Shown here: positions 17,417 to 24,691 of the stretch, in pieces | Layout of the letters: each line of letters opens with the position of its first letter | Position numbering within the stretch: position 1 is the first letter of the stretch | Source of the DNA: Flavobacterium sp. | Lineage (GTDB): Bacteria > Bacteroidota > Bacteroidia > Flavobacteriales > Flavobacteriaceae | Reading direction: 5' to 3' | Assembly (NCBI GenBank): GCA_010365135.1 | Contig: JAAFGY010000011.1 | Location: forward strand, 1 to 43,054 | DNA: 43,054 nt | Position numbers and translations under genes: made by a program | Notes under the pieces: model-generated | The model's input: only the letters and a program-made list of their open reading frames with translations | Databases searched by the model: none | Told to the model about the DNA's origin: nothing

Positions 17417-18559
17417 ATGGATTTTAATCTTACCGAAGAACAATTAATGGTGCAACAAGCCGCGAGAGATTTTGCTCAAAACGAACTTTTGCCTGGCGTA
17501 ATTGAAAGAGATGAAAAACAAATTTTTCCTTCCGAGCAAATAAAAAAAATGGGTGAATTGGGATTTATGGGAATGATGGTGGATCCAAAATATGGCGGAA
17601 GCGGACTCGACACCATTTCTTATGTGCTGGCAATGGAGGAAATTTCAAAAGTTGATGCCTCGGCTTCGGTGGTGATGTCGGTCAATAATTCCCTTGTTTG
17701 CTGGGGCTTACAAGCTTTTGGAAGTGAAGAACAAAAACAGCATTGGTTACCACTTTTGGCTTCGGGTCAAATTCATGGTGCTTTTTGTCTGAGTGAACCT
17801 GAAGCAGGAAGCGATGCCACTTCGCAAAAAACTACAGCCATTGATAAGGGCGATTATTATTTGGTAAACGGAACAAAAAATTGGATTACTAACGGTAACA
17901 CGGCTTCGTTTTATATTGTCATTGTTCAAACAGATGTCGACAAAAAAAGCAAGGGAATCAATGCGTTGATTATGACCAAAGATATGCCAGGTTTTACCAT
18001 TGGCCCAAAAGAACATAAAATGGGAATCCGCGGTTCAGATACACATTCTTTACTGTTTAATGATGTAAAAGTTCCAAAGGAAAATAGAATTGGTGAAGAT
18101 GGTTTTGGTTTCAAATTTGCAATGAAAACTTTGGCAGGCGGAAGAATTGGCATTGCTTCCCAAGCCTTAGGAATCGCTTCTGGCGCTTATGAATTGGCTT
18201 TGAAATATTCGAAAGAACGCAAAGCTTTTGGCACAGAAATTTGCAACCATCAAGCCATTGCGTTTAAATTGGCCGATATGGCTGTTAATATTGAAGCAGC
18301 ACGACATCTTTGTTTGAAAGCAGCTTGGGATAAAGACAATCATAATAATTACGATATTAGCGGTGCAATTGCGAAACTTTTCGCTTCGCAAACTGCTATG
18401 GATACGGCAGTTGAAGCAGTGCAAATTCACGGTGGAAACGGTTATGTTCGCGAATATCACGTGGAGCGAATGATGCGTGATGCCAAGATTACTCAAATCT
18501 ACGAAGGCACTTCCGAAATTCAGAAAATTGTGATTTCTAGAAGTATTATCGCTGGATAA
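17417..18559 (+). CDS. Acyl-CoA dehydrogenase
   Basis: An FAD enzyme that oxidises acyl-CoA to enoyl-CoA in fatty acid or branched-chain degradation. The start at 17417 gives 380 residues beginning MDFNLTEEQLMVQQ, the usual N-terminus of short-chain acyl-CoA dehydrogenases; an in-frame ATG at 17375 would add 14 unconserved residues and sits almost on the -7 element. FAD-binding stretches GAFCLSEPEAGSDA and WITNG are present, as is the C-terminal EYHVERMMRDAKITQIYEGT, whose Glu in YEGT is the catalytic base position in this family. It is probably a butyryl-CoA-type enzyme, but chain length cannot be told from sequence alone. It is a single-gene unit closed by a terminator. Confidence 0.93.
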   Translation: MDFNLTEEQLMVQQAARDFAQNELLPGVIERDEKQIFPSEQIKKMGELGFMGMMVDPKYGGSGLDTISYVLAMEEISKVDASASVVMSVNNSLVCWGLQAFGSEEQKQHWLPLLASGQIHGAFCLSEPEAGSDATSQKTTAIDKGDYYLVNGTKNWITNGNTASFYIVIVQTDVDKKSKGINALIMTKDMPGFTIGPKEHKMGIRGSDTHSLLFNDVKVPKENRIGEDGFGFKFAMKTLAGGRIGIASQALGIASGAYELALKYSKERKAFGTEICNHQAIAFKLADMAVNIEAARHLCLKAAWDKDNHNNYDISGAIAKLFASQTAMDTAVEAVQIHGGNGYVREYHVERMMRDAKITQIYEGTSEIQKIVISRSIIAG

Positions 18560-18583
18560 ATACTAGATTTTTGGTAGTTAAAG

Positions 18584-18620
18584 AACCCCGTCAGCGTTTC
18601 AAATTCTGACAGGGTTTTGG
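18584..18620 (+). terminator. Terminator after acyl-CoA dehydrogenase
   Basis: AACCCCGTCAG (18584-18594) pairs with CTGACAGGGTT (18606-18616) with one mismatch, and TTTTGG follows. It closes the acyl-CoA dehydrogenase transcript before the short-chain dehydrogenase gene. Confidence 0.75.
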
Positions 18621-18679
18621 TTTGATTTTATAAAAACTTTAAAATGGCTTTTTTTAAAGTTTTTGCTTATTTTCGCTTT

Positions 18680-19357
18680 ATGAAAAATATTATCATAACA
18701 GGAACTTCTAGAGGAATTGGCTATGAGTTGGCTTTACAGTTTGCCAATGCTGGACATAATGTATTGGCGATCTCTAGAAAAACACCTCAAGCACTCATCG
18801 AAAACCCTAAAATTACCTGCCTTTCTATCGATTTATCCGATGAAAAAGAAATGGAGAAAGTCGAAAATTTTCTTTTGCAATCTTGGAAAAAGGTAGATAT
18901 AATCATTCATAATGCTGGAAGTTTAGTGTTAAAACCTTTTTCTGAAACCTCCCAAACCGATTTTGAAAATATTTATAAAGTCAATGTTTTTGGCGTAGCG
19001 AATTTGACTCGGGTTTGCCTGCCTTATTTGCAAAAAGGAAGTCATGTGGTAACCATAAGTTCCATGGGAGGAATTCAAGGAAGCCTTAAATTTGCTGGTT
19101 TGGCAGCTTACAGTTCCAGCAAAGGAGCAGTAATTACGCTATCAGAATTATTGGCTGAAGAGTATAAAGAAAAAGAAATAGCGTTTAATGTTTTAGCCCT
19201 TGGAGCAGTTCAAACCGAAATGTTGCACGAAGCATTTCCAGGTTACGACGCGCCAATTTCCGCAATAGAAATGGCCAACTATATTTTTGATTTTGCCTTA
19301 ACTGGGAATAAATATTACAACGGAAAAGTGCTTCAAGTTTCATCAACAAATCCTTGA
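18680..19357 (+). CDS. Short-chain dehydrogenase/reductase (SDR)
   Basis: A cytoplasmic NAD(P)-dependent oxidoreductase of the classical SDR family. The start at 18680 puts the cofactor motif TGTSRGIG directly after MKNIII; an upstream in-frame ATG at 18644 adds 12 residues of no family likeness and is less likely. HNAG, ISSMGG and the catalytic YSSSK follow in order, and the length of 226 is normal. The substrate cannot be inferred. The stop codon is three bases before the heptamer array that starts the four-helix-bundle pseudogene unit. Confidence 0.88.
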   Translation: MKNIIITGTSRGIGYELALQFANAGHNVLAISRKTPQALIENPKITCLSIDLSDEKEMEKVENFLLQSWKKVDIIIHNAGSLVLKPFSETSQTDFENIYKVNVFGVANLTRVCLPYLQKGSHVVTISSMGGIQGSLKFAGLAAYSSSKGAVITLSELLAEEYKEKEIAFNVLALGAVQTEMLHEAFPGYDAPISAIEMANYIFDFALTGNKYYNGKVLQVSSTNP

Positions 19358-19360
19358 AAG

Positions 19361-19388
19361 AGTTATGAATTATGAGTTATAAGTTATG
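19361..19388 (+). repeat. Left heptamer array (AGTTATG type), four units
   Basis: Units AGTTATG, AATTATG, AGTTATA and AGTTATG run without gaps from 19361 to 19388. The ATG of the last unit is the start codon of the four-helix-bundle pseudogene. It is the inverted partner of the longer array at 19734-19855. Confidence 0.85.
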
Positions 19389-19738
19389 AGTGAAAGTATT
19401 GTTAAAAAGAAAAGTTTTGAGTTGGCTATAGAGGGGTTAATTTTTACAAATATTTAGTTTCCGAAAAGAAAGAATTTGTGATGAGTAGGCAGTTTTTACG
19501 CTCTGTAACTTCTGTTGGAGCAAATGTTCGGGAAGCCGTAAATGGACAAAGTAAGGCCGATTTTATTCATAAATTATCTATATCACAAAAAGAATGTGAT
19601 GAAGCAATGTATTGGCTTGAACTTTTAAAAGAAACAGATTATATTTCTGAAAATGAATTTAATGCTACTCATCAACAAAGTAATGAAGTTTTGAAGATTA
19701 TTAAAAGTATAATTATCACTTCAAAGAAAAACCAATAA
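19386..19738 (+). pseudogene. Four-helix-bundle protein (S23 / intervening-sequence protein family), frameshifted
   Basis: The first part, from ATG 19386, reads MSESIVKKKSFELAIEGLIF and stops at 19455-19457. In the next frame the protein continues YKYLVSEKKEFVMSRQF, then SVTSVGANVREAV and a helical rest to 19736-19738. One extra T in the five-T run at 19441-19445 would join both parts into 117 residues, the normal size of the four-helix-bundle family related to the 23S rRNA intervening-sequence protein and to Avd of diversity-generating retroelements. The key stretch RSVTSVGANVREA is intact. The gene begins and ends inside inverted heptamer arrays. It could be a true loss, a slippage switch or a base-calling error. 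A shortened product starting at 19481 is conceivable but would lack the first helix. Confidence 0.85.
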
Positions 19739-19855
19739 CTCATAATTCATAATGCATAACTCATAGCTCATAATTCATAACTCATAATTCATAATTCATA
19801 ATTCATAATTCATAACTCATAACTCATAATTCATAATTCATAATTCATAGCTCAT
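19734..19855 (+). repeat. Right heptamer array (CATAATT/CATAACT type), 17 units
   Basis: After a degenerate unit AATAACT (19734-19740) that holds the TAA stop of the pseudogene, 16 units of CATAATT, CATAACT, CATAGCT or CATAATG run from 19741 to 19852, and a last CAT ends at 19855. It is the reverse complement of the AGTTATG array on the left. It fills the whole space before the SprT-like gene and removes any room for a normal promoter there. It is not a CRISPR: there are no spacers. Confidence 0.95.
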
Positions 19856-19856
19856 T

Positions 19857-20456
19857 TTGTCCGAAACTTTATCAAAATATCTTCCAGAACACGCTGTAAA
19901 ACCAGTTTTTGAGCTGATTGTAGCCAATCAAGTCCATCTCAAAATTGTGAATGAACGGGTAACTCGTCACGGTGATTATCGAAAAGGATTGAGTGGCAAA
20001 CACGAAATTACGGTGAATGCCAACTTGAATAAATTTAAATTTTTGATTACGCTAGTTCACGAAATTTCGCATTTGGTGGCTTTCGAAAAATTTGGTCGAA
20101 ACATAAAACCACACGGACAGGAGTGGAAATATTCTTTTCAACGATTGATGGTTCCGTTTATTCGCCCAGAGATTTTTCCTAATCATTTATTGCCTTTGTT
20201 GGCGAGACATTTTAAAAATCCTACAGCAAGCAGCGACACGGATGCCACTTTATCATTAGCATTGAAACAATTTGATGAACAAAATGATAAAAATTACGTT
20301 TTTGAAATACCATACGGCAGTATTTTTAGAATGCACAATGGTAAGAGATACAAAAAAGGAGCCTTACGAACCAAAAGGTATGAATGTACTGAACTAAGTT
20401 CTGGCAGAACTTATCTTTTTAATCCTAATGCTGAGGTAGAATTGTTGCCAAGTTGA
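19857..20456 (+). CDS. SprT-like zinc metalloprotein
   Basis: A cytoplasmic SprT-domain protein of the flavobacterial type, about 199 residues. The zinc site HEISH lies at about 63-67 in ITLVHEISHLVAFEKFG, with a further H in KPHGQEWK. The C-terminal half carries NPTASSDTDATLSLALKQFD and the end RYECTELSSGRTYLFNPNAE. The only start that gives the full SETLSKYLPEHAV N-terminus is TTG at 19857, two bases after the heptamer array; no ATG is in frame upstream. The eukaryotic relative Spartan is a DNA-protein crosslink protease, but the bacterial role is not established. Expression may depend on readthrough from upstream, because the array leaves no own promoter. Confidence 0.85.
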   Translation: MSETLSKYLPEHAVKPVFELIVANQVHLKIVNERVTRHGDYRKGLSGKHEITVNANLNKFKFLITLVHEISHLVAFEKFGRNIKPHGQEWKYSFQRLMVPFIRPEIFPNHLLPLLARHFKNPTASSDTDATLSLALKQFDEQNDKNYVFEIPYGSIFRMHNGKRYKKGALRTKRYECTELSSGRTYLFNPNAEVELLPS

Positions 20457-20457
20457 T

Positions 20458-20465
20458 TATCTTTG
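20458..20465 (+). promoter_or_regulatory. -7 promoter element before mannose-1-phosphate guanylyltransferase
   Basis: TATCTTTG starts one base after the SprT-like stop codon and 52 bases before the next start codon. No clear TTTG at -33 is present. Confidence 0.45.
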
Positions 20466-20509
20466 CATCAGTATTAAAAAAATGAGATTGCTTAAATTTC
20501 ACAATTATT

Positions 20510-21571
20510 ATGAACAAAAATTATTACGCAATTATAATGGCTGGTGGAGTTGGATCCCGATTTTGGCCAGTAAGTACAACTGAATTTCCGAAGCAATTTC
20601 ACGATATGTTGGGTGCTGGTGAAACATTAATCCAAAAAACCTTTAGTAGATTGTCAAAATTGATTCCCGTGGAAAACATTTTGATTTTAACTAACGAAAA
20701 GTATAATTCGATCGTTTTAGCACAATTGCCGATGGTGAAACAGGAGCAAGTTTTGTTAGAACCCGCGATGCGAAATACAGCGCCGTGTATTTTGTATGCC
20801 TCTCTGAAAATTCAAAAACAAAACCCTGATGCAGTTATGGTTGTTGCGCCAAGCGATCACTGGATTGAGGACGAAACAGCCTTTGCTAATAATCTTCAAC
20901 AATGTTTCGATTTTTGCGCCAACGAAAATGCTTTAATGACTCTTGGAATTAAACCCACATTTCCAAATACAGGTTTTGGTTACATTGAATTTGATAAAAA
21001 AGATACTAATCCAATAAAAAAAGTAGCCCAATTTCGTGAAAAACCAGATTATGAAACTGCAAAATCGTTTCTAAAAAGCGGCAATTTCTTGTGGAATGGA
21101 GGCATTTTTATTTGGAGCGTAAAATCAATTACAGAAGCTTTCGAAAAGTTTCAACCACAAATGAATGCTTTGTTTCTTAGAGGGTTGGAAGTGTATAATA
21201 CAACCCAAGAAAAATTATTTATCGAAGAAAATTATGCCTTGTCCCAAAATGTTTCTATTGATTATGCTGTGATGGAAAGTGCCAGAAATGTCTATGTTCT
21301 TCCTGCTACTTTCGATTGGAATGACTTGGGAACTTGGGGTTCTTTGCACGAAAAATTAGATAAGGACGAACACAATAATGCGGTGGTAAATGCGAGGGTT
21401 GTATTGCAAAATTCTTCGAGCAATATTATTAGTACAGCCAAAGATAAACTCGTCATTATTGATGGGTTACAAGATTTTATAATTGTAGATAAAGACAATG
21501 TTTTGTTGATTTACCCAAAAAGTAAAGAACAAGAGATTAAAGGAATTGTGAGTCAACTTAAAGCGAATTAA
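20510..21571 (+). CDS. Mannose-1-phosphate guanylyltransferase
   Basis: Makes GDP-mannose from GTP and mannose-1-phosphate for surface polysaccharide synthesis. The nucleotidyltransferase signature IIMAGGVGSRFWPVS starts at residue 8 and FPKQF follows; LEPAMRNTAPCI, VAPSDHWI, FREKPD, NFLWNGGIFIW and VSIDYAVMES follow in the order of the family. The length of 353 fits the single-domain enzyme without an isomerase domain. It has its own -7 element and ends in a hairpin shared with the convergent ABC transporter genes. Confidence 0.93.
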   Translation: MNKNYYAIIMAGGVGSRFWPVSTTEFPKQFHDMLGAGETLIQKTFSRLSKLIPVENILILTNEKYNSIVLAQLPMVKQEQVLLEPAMRNTAPCILYASLKIQKQNPDAVMVVAPSDHWIEDETAFANNLQQCFDFCANENALMTLGIKPTFPNTGFGYIEFDKKDTNPIKKVAQFREKPDYETAKSFLKSGNFLWNGGIFIWSVKSITEAFEKFQPQMNALFLRGLEVYNTTQEKLFIEENYALSQNVSIDYAVMESARNVYVLPATFDWNDLGTWGSLHEKLDKDEHNNAVVNARVVLQNSSSNIISTAKDKLVIIDGLQDFIIVDKDNVLLIYPKSKEQEIKGIVSQLKAN

Positions 21572-21585
21572 CTTTCGCTTTTTTT
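21560..21585. terminator. Terminator overlapping the guanylyltransferase stop codon
   Basis: AAAGCGAA (21560-21567) and TTCGCTTT (21574-21581) form a perfect 8-bp stem; the TAA stop (21569-21571) lies in the six-base loop. Seven T from 21579 to 21585 close it on the + strand. The convergent mlaF-like gene ends at 21584, inside the T run, so the two genes share this site. Confidence 0.8.
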
Positions 21586-22345
21586 ATTCTTTCAAGTAGG
21601 CTTCTCGGACTTTCTTGAACAAATTTGAGGAATAGACAAAGTCAACAATTGCGGCATTATCAGTTCTAAAAATTTCTTCTTTTGTGCCTTCCCATTCTTT
21701 TAAACCGTTTTTAAGAAAGATAATATTCTCTCCAATTTCCATAACGGAGTTCATATCGTGGGTGTTGATTACCGTCGTAATATTATATTCTTCGGTAATT
21801 TCTTTGATAAGATTATCGATCAAAGTGGCGGTATTTGGGTCTAAACCTGAATTGGGCTCGTCGCAAAAAAGATATTTTGGATTGTTTACAATTGCTCGCG
21901 CAATAGCAACTCTTTTTTGCATTCCCCCTGAAATTTCGGAAGGTAATTTATGATGTGAATCAAGGAGATTTACTCTTTTTAGGACAAAATCGACTCGGTC
22001 CTGAATTTTATGTTTGTCATCATTGGTAAACATTCTTAACGGAAATCCCACATTTTCAGAAACTGTCATCGAATCAAATAAGGCACTTCCTTGAAAAAGC
22101 ATTCCAATTTCAGTTCTCAATTCCCTTTTTTCATCCGAATCAAGGTCCGAATAAATTCTGCCATCAAATGAAATAGTTCCCACTTCGGGAGTGTGAATTC
22201 CTAATAATGATTTTAATAAAACCGTTTTTCCCGAACCACTTTGGCCAATAATCAAATTGGTCTTCCCAGTTTCGAAAACTGTTGAAACACCTTTGAGGAT
22301 TTTGATGCCACCGAATGATTTCTCTATATTTTTAATTTCTATCAT
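21584..22345 (-). CDS. ABC transporter ATPase, MlaF type
   Basis: ATP-binding subunit of a lipid transporter related to Mla, which moves phospholipids between the membranes. Walker A GQSGSGKT is at 34-41, the signature is ISGGMQKR and Walker B is YLFCDEPNSGLDP. The start at 22345 gives MIEIKNIEKSFGG (253 residues) and overlaps the stop of the permease gene by one base (TAATG on the - strand), which settles it against a longer reading from 22405 lying inside the permease gene. The substrate-binding MlaD partner is not in this window. Confidence 0.9.
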   Translation of the reverse strand: MIEIKNIEKSFGGIKILKGVSTVFETGKTNLIIGQSGSGKTVLLKSLLGIHTPEVGTISFDGRIYSDLDSDEKRELRTEIGMLFQGSALFDSMTVSENVGFPLRMFTNDDKHKIQDRVDFVLKRVNLLDSHHKLPSEISGGMQKRVAIARAIVNNPKYLFCDEPNSGLDPNTATLIDNLIKEITEEYNITTVINTHDMNSVMEIGENIIFLKNGLKEWEGTKEEIFRTDNAAIVDFVYSSNLFKKVREAYLKE

Positions 22346-23091
22346 TAAGTCAAAAGTAATTGCGTTAGAATATAATTTACCAAAATAATCAAAACGGATG
22401 TCCAAACAAAGGCTACGGTACTTGCTTTTCCAACTTCAAGTGCTCCACCTTTCATATAATAACCGTGAAAGGACGGGACTGAAGCCAATAATATCCCAAA
22501 AATGAATGTTTTGATAAAAGCATAAGTCACGTGAAACGGAACGAAATTACTTTGTACGCCATCGATAAAATCAGGACTCGTTCCAAAACCTCCGTAAACA
22601 GCAGCAATATAACCGCCAAAAACGCCCAAAAACATACTTATTCCTATTACAAAAGGATAAAGTAAAATGGCAATTAGTTTAGGAAAAACAAGATAATTCA
22701 AGGAGTTCACGCCCATAACTTCCAAGGCGTCAATTTGTTCTGTAACCCGCATAGAACCTATGCTCGACGTGATAAAGGAACCCATTTTGCCCGCCATAAT
22801 TACGGAGATAAAAGTTGGTGCAAATTCTAAAATCACGGATTCTCGAGTGGCATAACCAATAAGAGTTTTAGGAATCAATGGATTATTCAAATTCAATGCA
22901 GTTTGAATAGACACAACACCTCCAACAAAGAAGGAAATAAAGGCCACAATTCCGAGTGAATCAATAATTAAATCGTCGATTTCCTTGAAGATAAGTCCTC
23001 TCATTACAGACCATTTCGTCTGTTTGCTGAAAATTTCTTTCCACATCAAAAAGTATTTTCCAATTTGAGATAAATAGCGAATGAGCATCAT
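22345..23091 (-). CDS. ABC transporter permease, MlaE type
   Basis: Inner-membrane permease of the same lipid transporter. Several membrane segments are visible (about 45-70, 90-112, 145-180, 190-215 and 225-245), together with the MlaE-family stretch RVTEQIDALEVMGVNSLNYL. At 248 residues it is the usual length. It is the first gene of the pair, coupled to the ATPase by TAATG. Upstream a TATATTTA element (23105-23098 on the - strand) could be its promoter, and a short heptamer array (23123-23150) lies directly behind it. ATG at 23091 or 23088 are equally possible starts. Confidence 0.92.
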   Translation of the reverse strand: MMLIRYLSQIGKYFLMWKEIFSKQTKWSVMRGLIFKEIDDLIIDSLGIVAFISFFVGGVVSIQTALNLNNPLIPKTLIGYATRESVILEFAPTFISVIMAGKMGSFITSSIGSMRVTEQIDALEVMGVNSLNYLVFPKLIAILLYPFVIGISMFLGVFGGYIAAVYGGFGTSPDFIDGVQSNFVPFHVTYAFIKTFIFGILLASVPSFHGYYMKGGALEVGKASTVAFVWTSVLIILVNYILTQLLLT

Positions 23092-23122
23092 AGTTTTTAA
23101 ATATAGGCTAAATTACGAAAAT

Positions 23123-23150
23123 AGTTATGAGTTATGAGTTATGAGTTAAG
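23123..23150 (+). repeat. Solo heptamer array (AGTTATG type), no gene inside
   Basis: Three exact AGTTATG units and one AGTTAAG run from 23123 to 23150, in the gap between the MlaE-like gene and the GT2 gene. The word is the same as in the left array at 19361-19388, but here there is no four-helix-bundle gene and no inverted partner. Confidence 0.8.
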
Positions 23151-23159
23151 AGATTTTCG

Positions 23160-24008
23160 TTAGAAAATTTTCTCTTTCATTTTTTGAAGACGATATTTTC
23201 TAATAAATTTTGCTTGTTTGTCGTTGACTAACATTGTTTTTTTTGCTGATTTTGCTTTCCAAAATCCATGTAAATAATCAAAAAACAACAAAGGTTTCTT
23301 TTTCATCATCGCCAATTTTGCCGAAGCAATTGCAGTAATAAAAAATCCGTAACCCAAAGTATAAAAAGCTTCCCCTTGTTTGTAACGAGCGGTTGTATTG
23401 TAATTAGCTCCCGTTGGTTTTAGGTGTTTCACGTGCAAACTTTCGTCGGTAATCACTTTCCAATTGTAGAATTTACAAAGCAATTCATCAACAGTGTCCC
23501 AACCCATTGCTGGTTTTAGACCTCCAATTTGTTGGAAAGTTGCTTTTCGATAGGCTTTGAGTGCGCCTCGAATATGGTCTTTATCCGTTAGGTTTTCCAG
23601 AATCCAATCGCCATTTTTTTCGATGTAACAAAACCCGCCAGCCATTCCAATTCGTTCATCGGATTGAAAATGCTTGATGACGGTTTCGAAATAATTGGGT
23701 GGAAAAATCAAATCAGCATCTAGTTTTACGATGATGTCATAATTTTCATCCAAAGTTTCAAATCCTTTTTGAAAAGCTTGAATGACTTTGCTTCCGGGCA
23801 AATGAATCGCTTCGGAAGTTTTATTTACTAAAGTAATAAACGGATTTTCTTTGGCCAAAGCCAAGACTATTTCGGCCGTTTTATCGGTAGAATTATCGTT
23901 AACAACTACAATTTTTGAGGGCAAAACCGTTTGCGAAATCAAGGATTGCAAGGTCAAAGCAATTAATGCTTCTTCGTTGTAGGAAGGTATGACAATGTAA
24001 TATTTCAT
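23160..24008 (-). CDS. Family 2 glycosyltransferase
   Basis: An inverting GT-A glycosyltransferase that transfers a sugar from a nucleotide donor; the product is unknown. The N-terminus YYIVIPSYNEEALI and VVNDNSTDKTAE are typical of GT2. The metal-binding DxD is Asp-Ala-Asp in VKLDADLIFPP, and a GWDTVDELL stretch may carry the base. The length is 282 with no clear membrane segments apart from a hydrophobic stretch near GYGFFITAIASAKLAM. It is probably transcribed after the small methyltransferase-like gene upstream. Surface glycan or glycolipid synthesis is a reasonable guess. Confidence 0.88.
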   Translation of the reverse strand: MKYYIVIPSYNEEALIALTLQSLISQTVLPSKIVVVNDNSTDKTAEIVLALAKENPFITLVNKTSEAIHLPGSKVIQAFQKGFETLDENYDIIVKLDADLIFPPNYFETVIKHFQSDERIGMAGGFCYIEKNGDWILENLTDKDHIRGALKAYRKATFQQIGGLKPAMGWDTVDELLCKFYNWKVITDESLHVKHLKPTGANYNTTARYKQGEAFYTLGYGFFITAIASAKLAMMKKKPLLFFDYLHGFWKAKSAKKTMLVNDKQAKFIRKYRLQKMKEKIF

Positions 24009-24101
24009 TTAGAAAATTTTAGATTTTTATATTTTAGATTTTAGAGGTGTGCTTCTGGCATCATCGCAAAATCAAAAATCAAAAATCGTTAATCTGCAAT
24101 C
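24009..24101. repeat. Repeated-word arrays between GT2 and methyltransferase-like genes
   Basis: The gap holds one array of TTTTAGATTT words (about 24009-24045) and a second of AATC words (24067-24101 and a little into the next gene). An 18-base piece, AATCAAAAATCGTTAATC (24077-24094), recurs exactly at 30151-30168. No coding or promoter signal is evident. Confidence 0.6.
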
Positions 24102-24629
24102 TTAAATCTTGATTTTCTCAGCACAAACAATATAATATCTTGGCGTAAAAAATCGCAATAAAGGTCGAAAGCCAATTTTCTTAACAGGATGTGTGAATTT
24201 CTCTTTGGCGATGATTTTCCAACCGGTTTTTTCTAAAAGCCAGTCTAATTGCCAATCTTCAAATTCGTGATAATGTCTGTCCCACAAATCGGTTTTGCTG
24301 CGATAAGCTGGCGAGAACCACAATCGCAATGGAATTGAAATAAGTAATTTATCGCATTTTACACTTTCTAAAATAGTGTACGGATTCAATAAATGTTCAA
24401 AGATTTCAAAAGCGGTAAAAACGGTATATTTTTCGTTTAGTAATGCGGTTTGATTATTATCTAAATCTTCTCCAGTAGTGTTTATTACTTGAAAGCCTTC
24501 GGCTTTCATTATTTTAGAAAATGGATTTTCCACACCTAAATCAAAAATAATTTCAGATGTGGAAATGTGTTTTTGTAAAAATTCTAAAGTATGTTTAAAT
24601 CTTTTATTCGGGAATGTTTTCTCGTACAT
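24102..24629 (-). CDS. Class I methyltransferase-like protein
   Basis: Probably a small SAM-dependent methyltransferase or an inactive relative, 175 residues. The N-terminal strand and turn EIIFDLGVENPF stand where the glycine-rich SAM loop (DxGxG) is expected, but the second and third glycines are replaced. The later FTAFEIFEHLLNPYTIL matches the motif of class I enzymes that follows the acidic binding residue (often FEVLEHV). The C-terminal part WLLEKTGWKII resembles the end of such domains. It lies 93 bases upstream of the GT2 gene, so a role in modifying a glycan or lipid is possible. The damaged SAM loop leaves activity uncertain. Confidence 0.65.
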   Translation of the reverse strand: MYEKTFPNKRFKHTLEFLQKHISTSEIIFDLGVENPFSKIMKAEGFQVINTTGEDLDNNQTALLNEKYTVFTAFEIFEHLLNPYTILESVKCDKLLISIPLRLWFSPAYRSKTDLWDRHYHEFEDWQLDWLLEKTGWKIIAKEKFTHPVKKIGFRPLLRFFTPRYYIVCAEKIKI

Positions 24630-24635
24630 AAACTG

Positions 24636-24684
24636 AGGTTTGTAGTTCTAGTTTCTAGTTTTTGTTACAATAAACTACAAACCT
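24636..24684. repeat. Perfect 12-bp inverted repeat with internal words
   Basis: AGGTTTGTAGTT (24636-24647) and AACTACAAACCT (24673-24684) are exact inverted copies around a 25-base loop that itself repeats CTAGTTT. It fills the gap between the KAS III gene and the methyltransferase-like gene. No T run follows directly, so it is not a standard terminator. Confidence 0.7.
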
Positions 24685-24691
24685 AAACTTT

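Noticed and set aside
17375..17417. Upstream in-frame start for acyl-CoA dehydrogenase
   Set aside because: It adds 14 residues foreign to the family and lies only two bases after the -7 element, so a transcript would hardly include it.
19386..19738. Diversity-generating retroelement using the Avd-like four-helix protein
   Set aside because: No reverse transcriptase and no template/variable repeat pair with adenine-directed changes lie in the window.
19734..19855. CRISPR array
   Set aside because: The units are 7 bases with no spacers, and there are no cas genes nearby.
22345..22405. Longer start for the MlaF-type ATPase
   Set aside because: The extra 20 residues lie inside the permease gene and the TAATG junction at 22345 gives the expected N-terminus.
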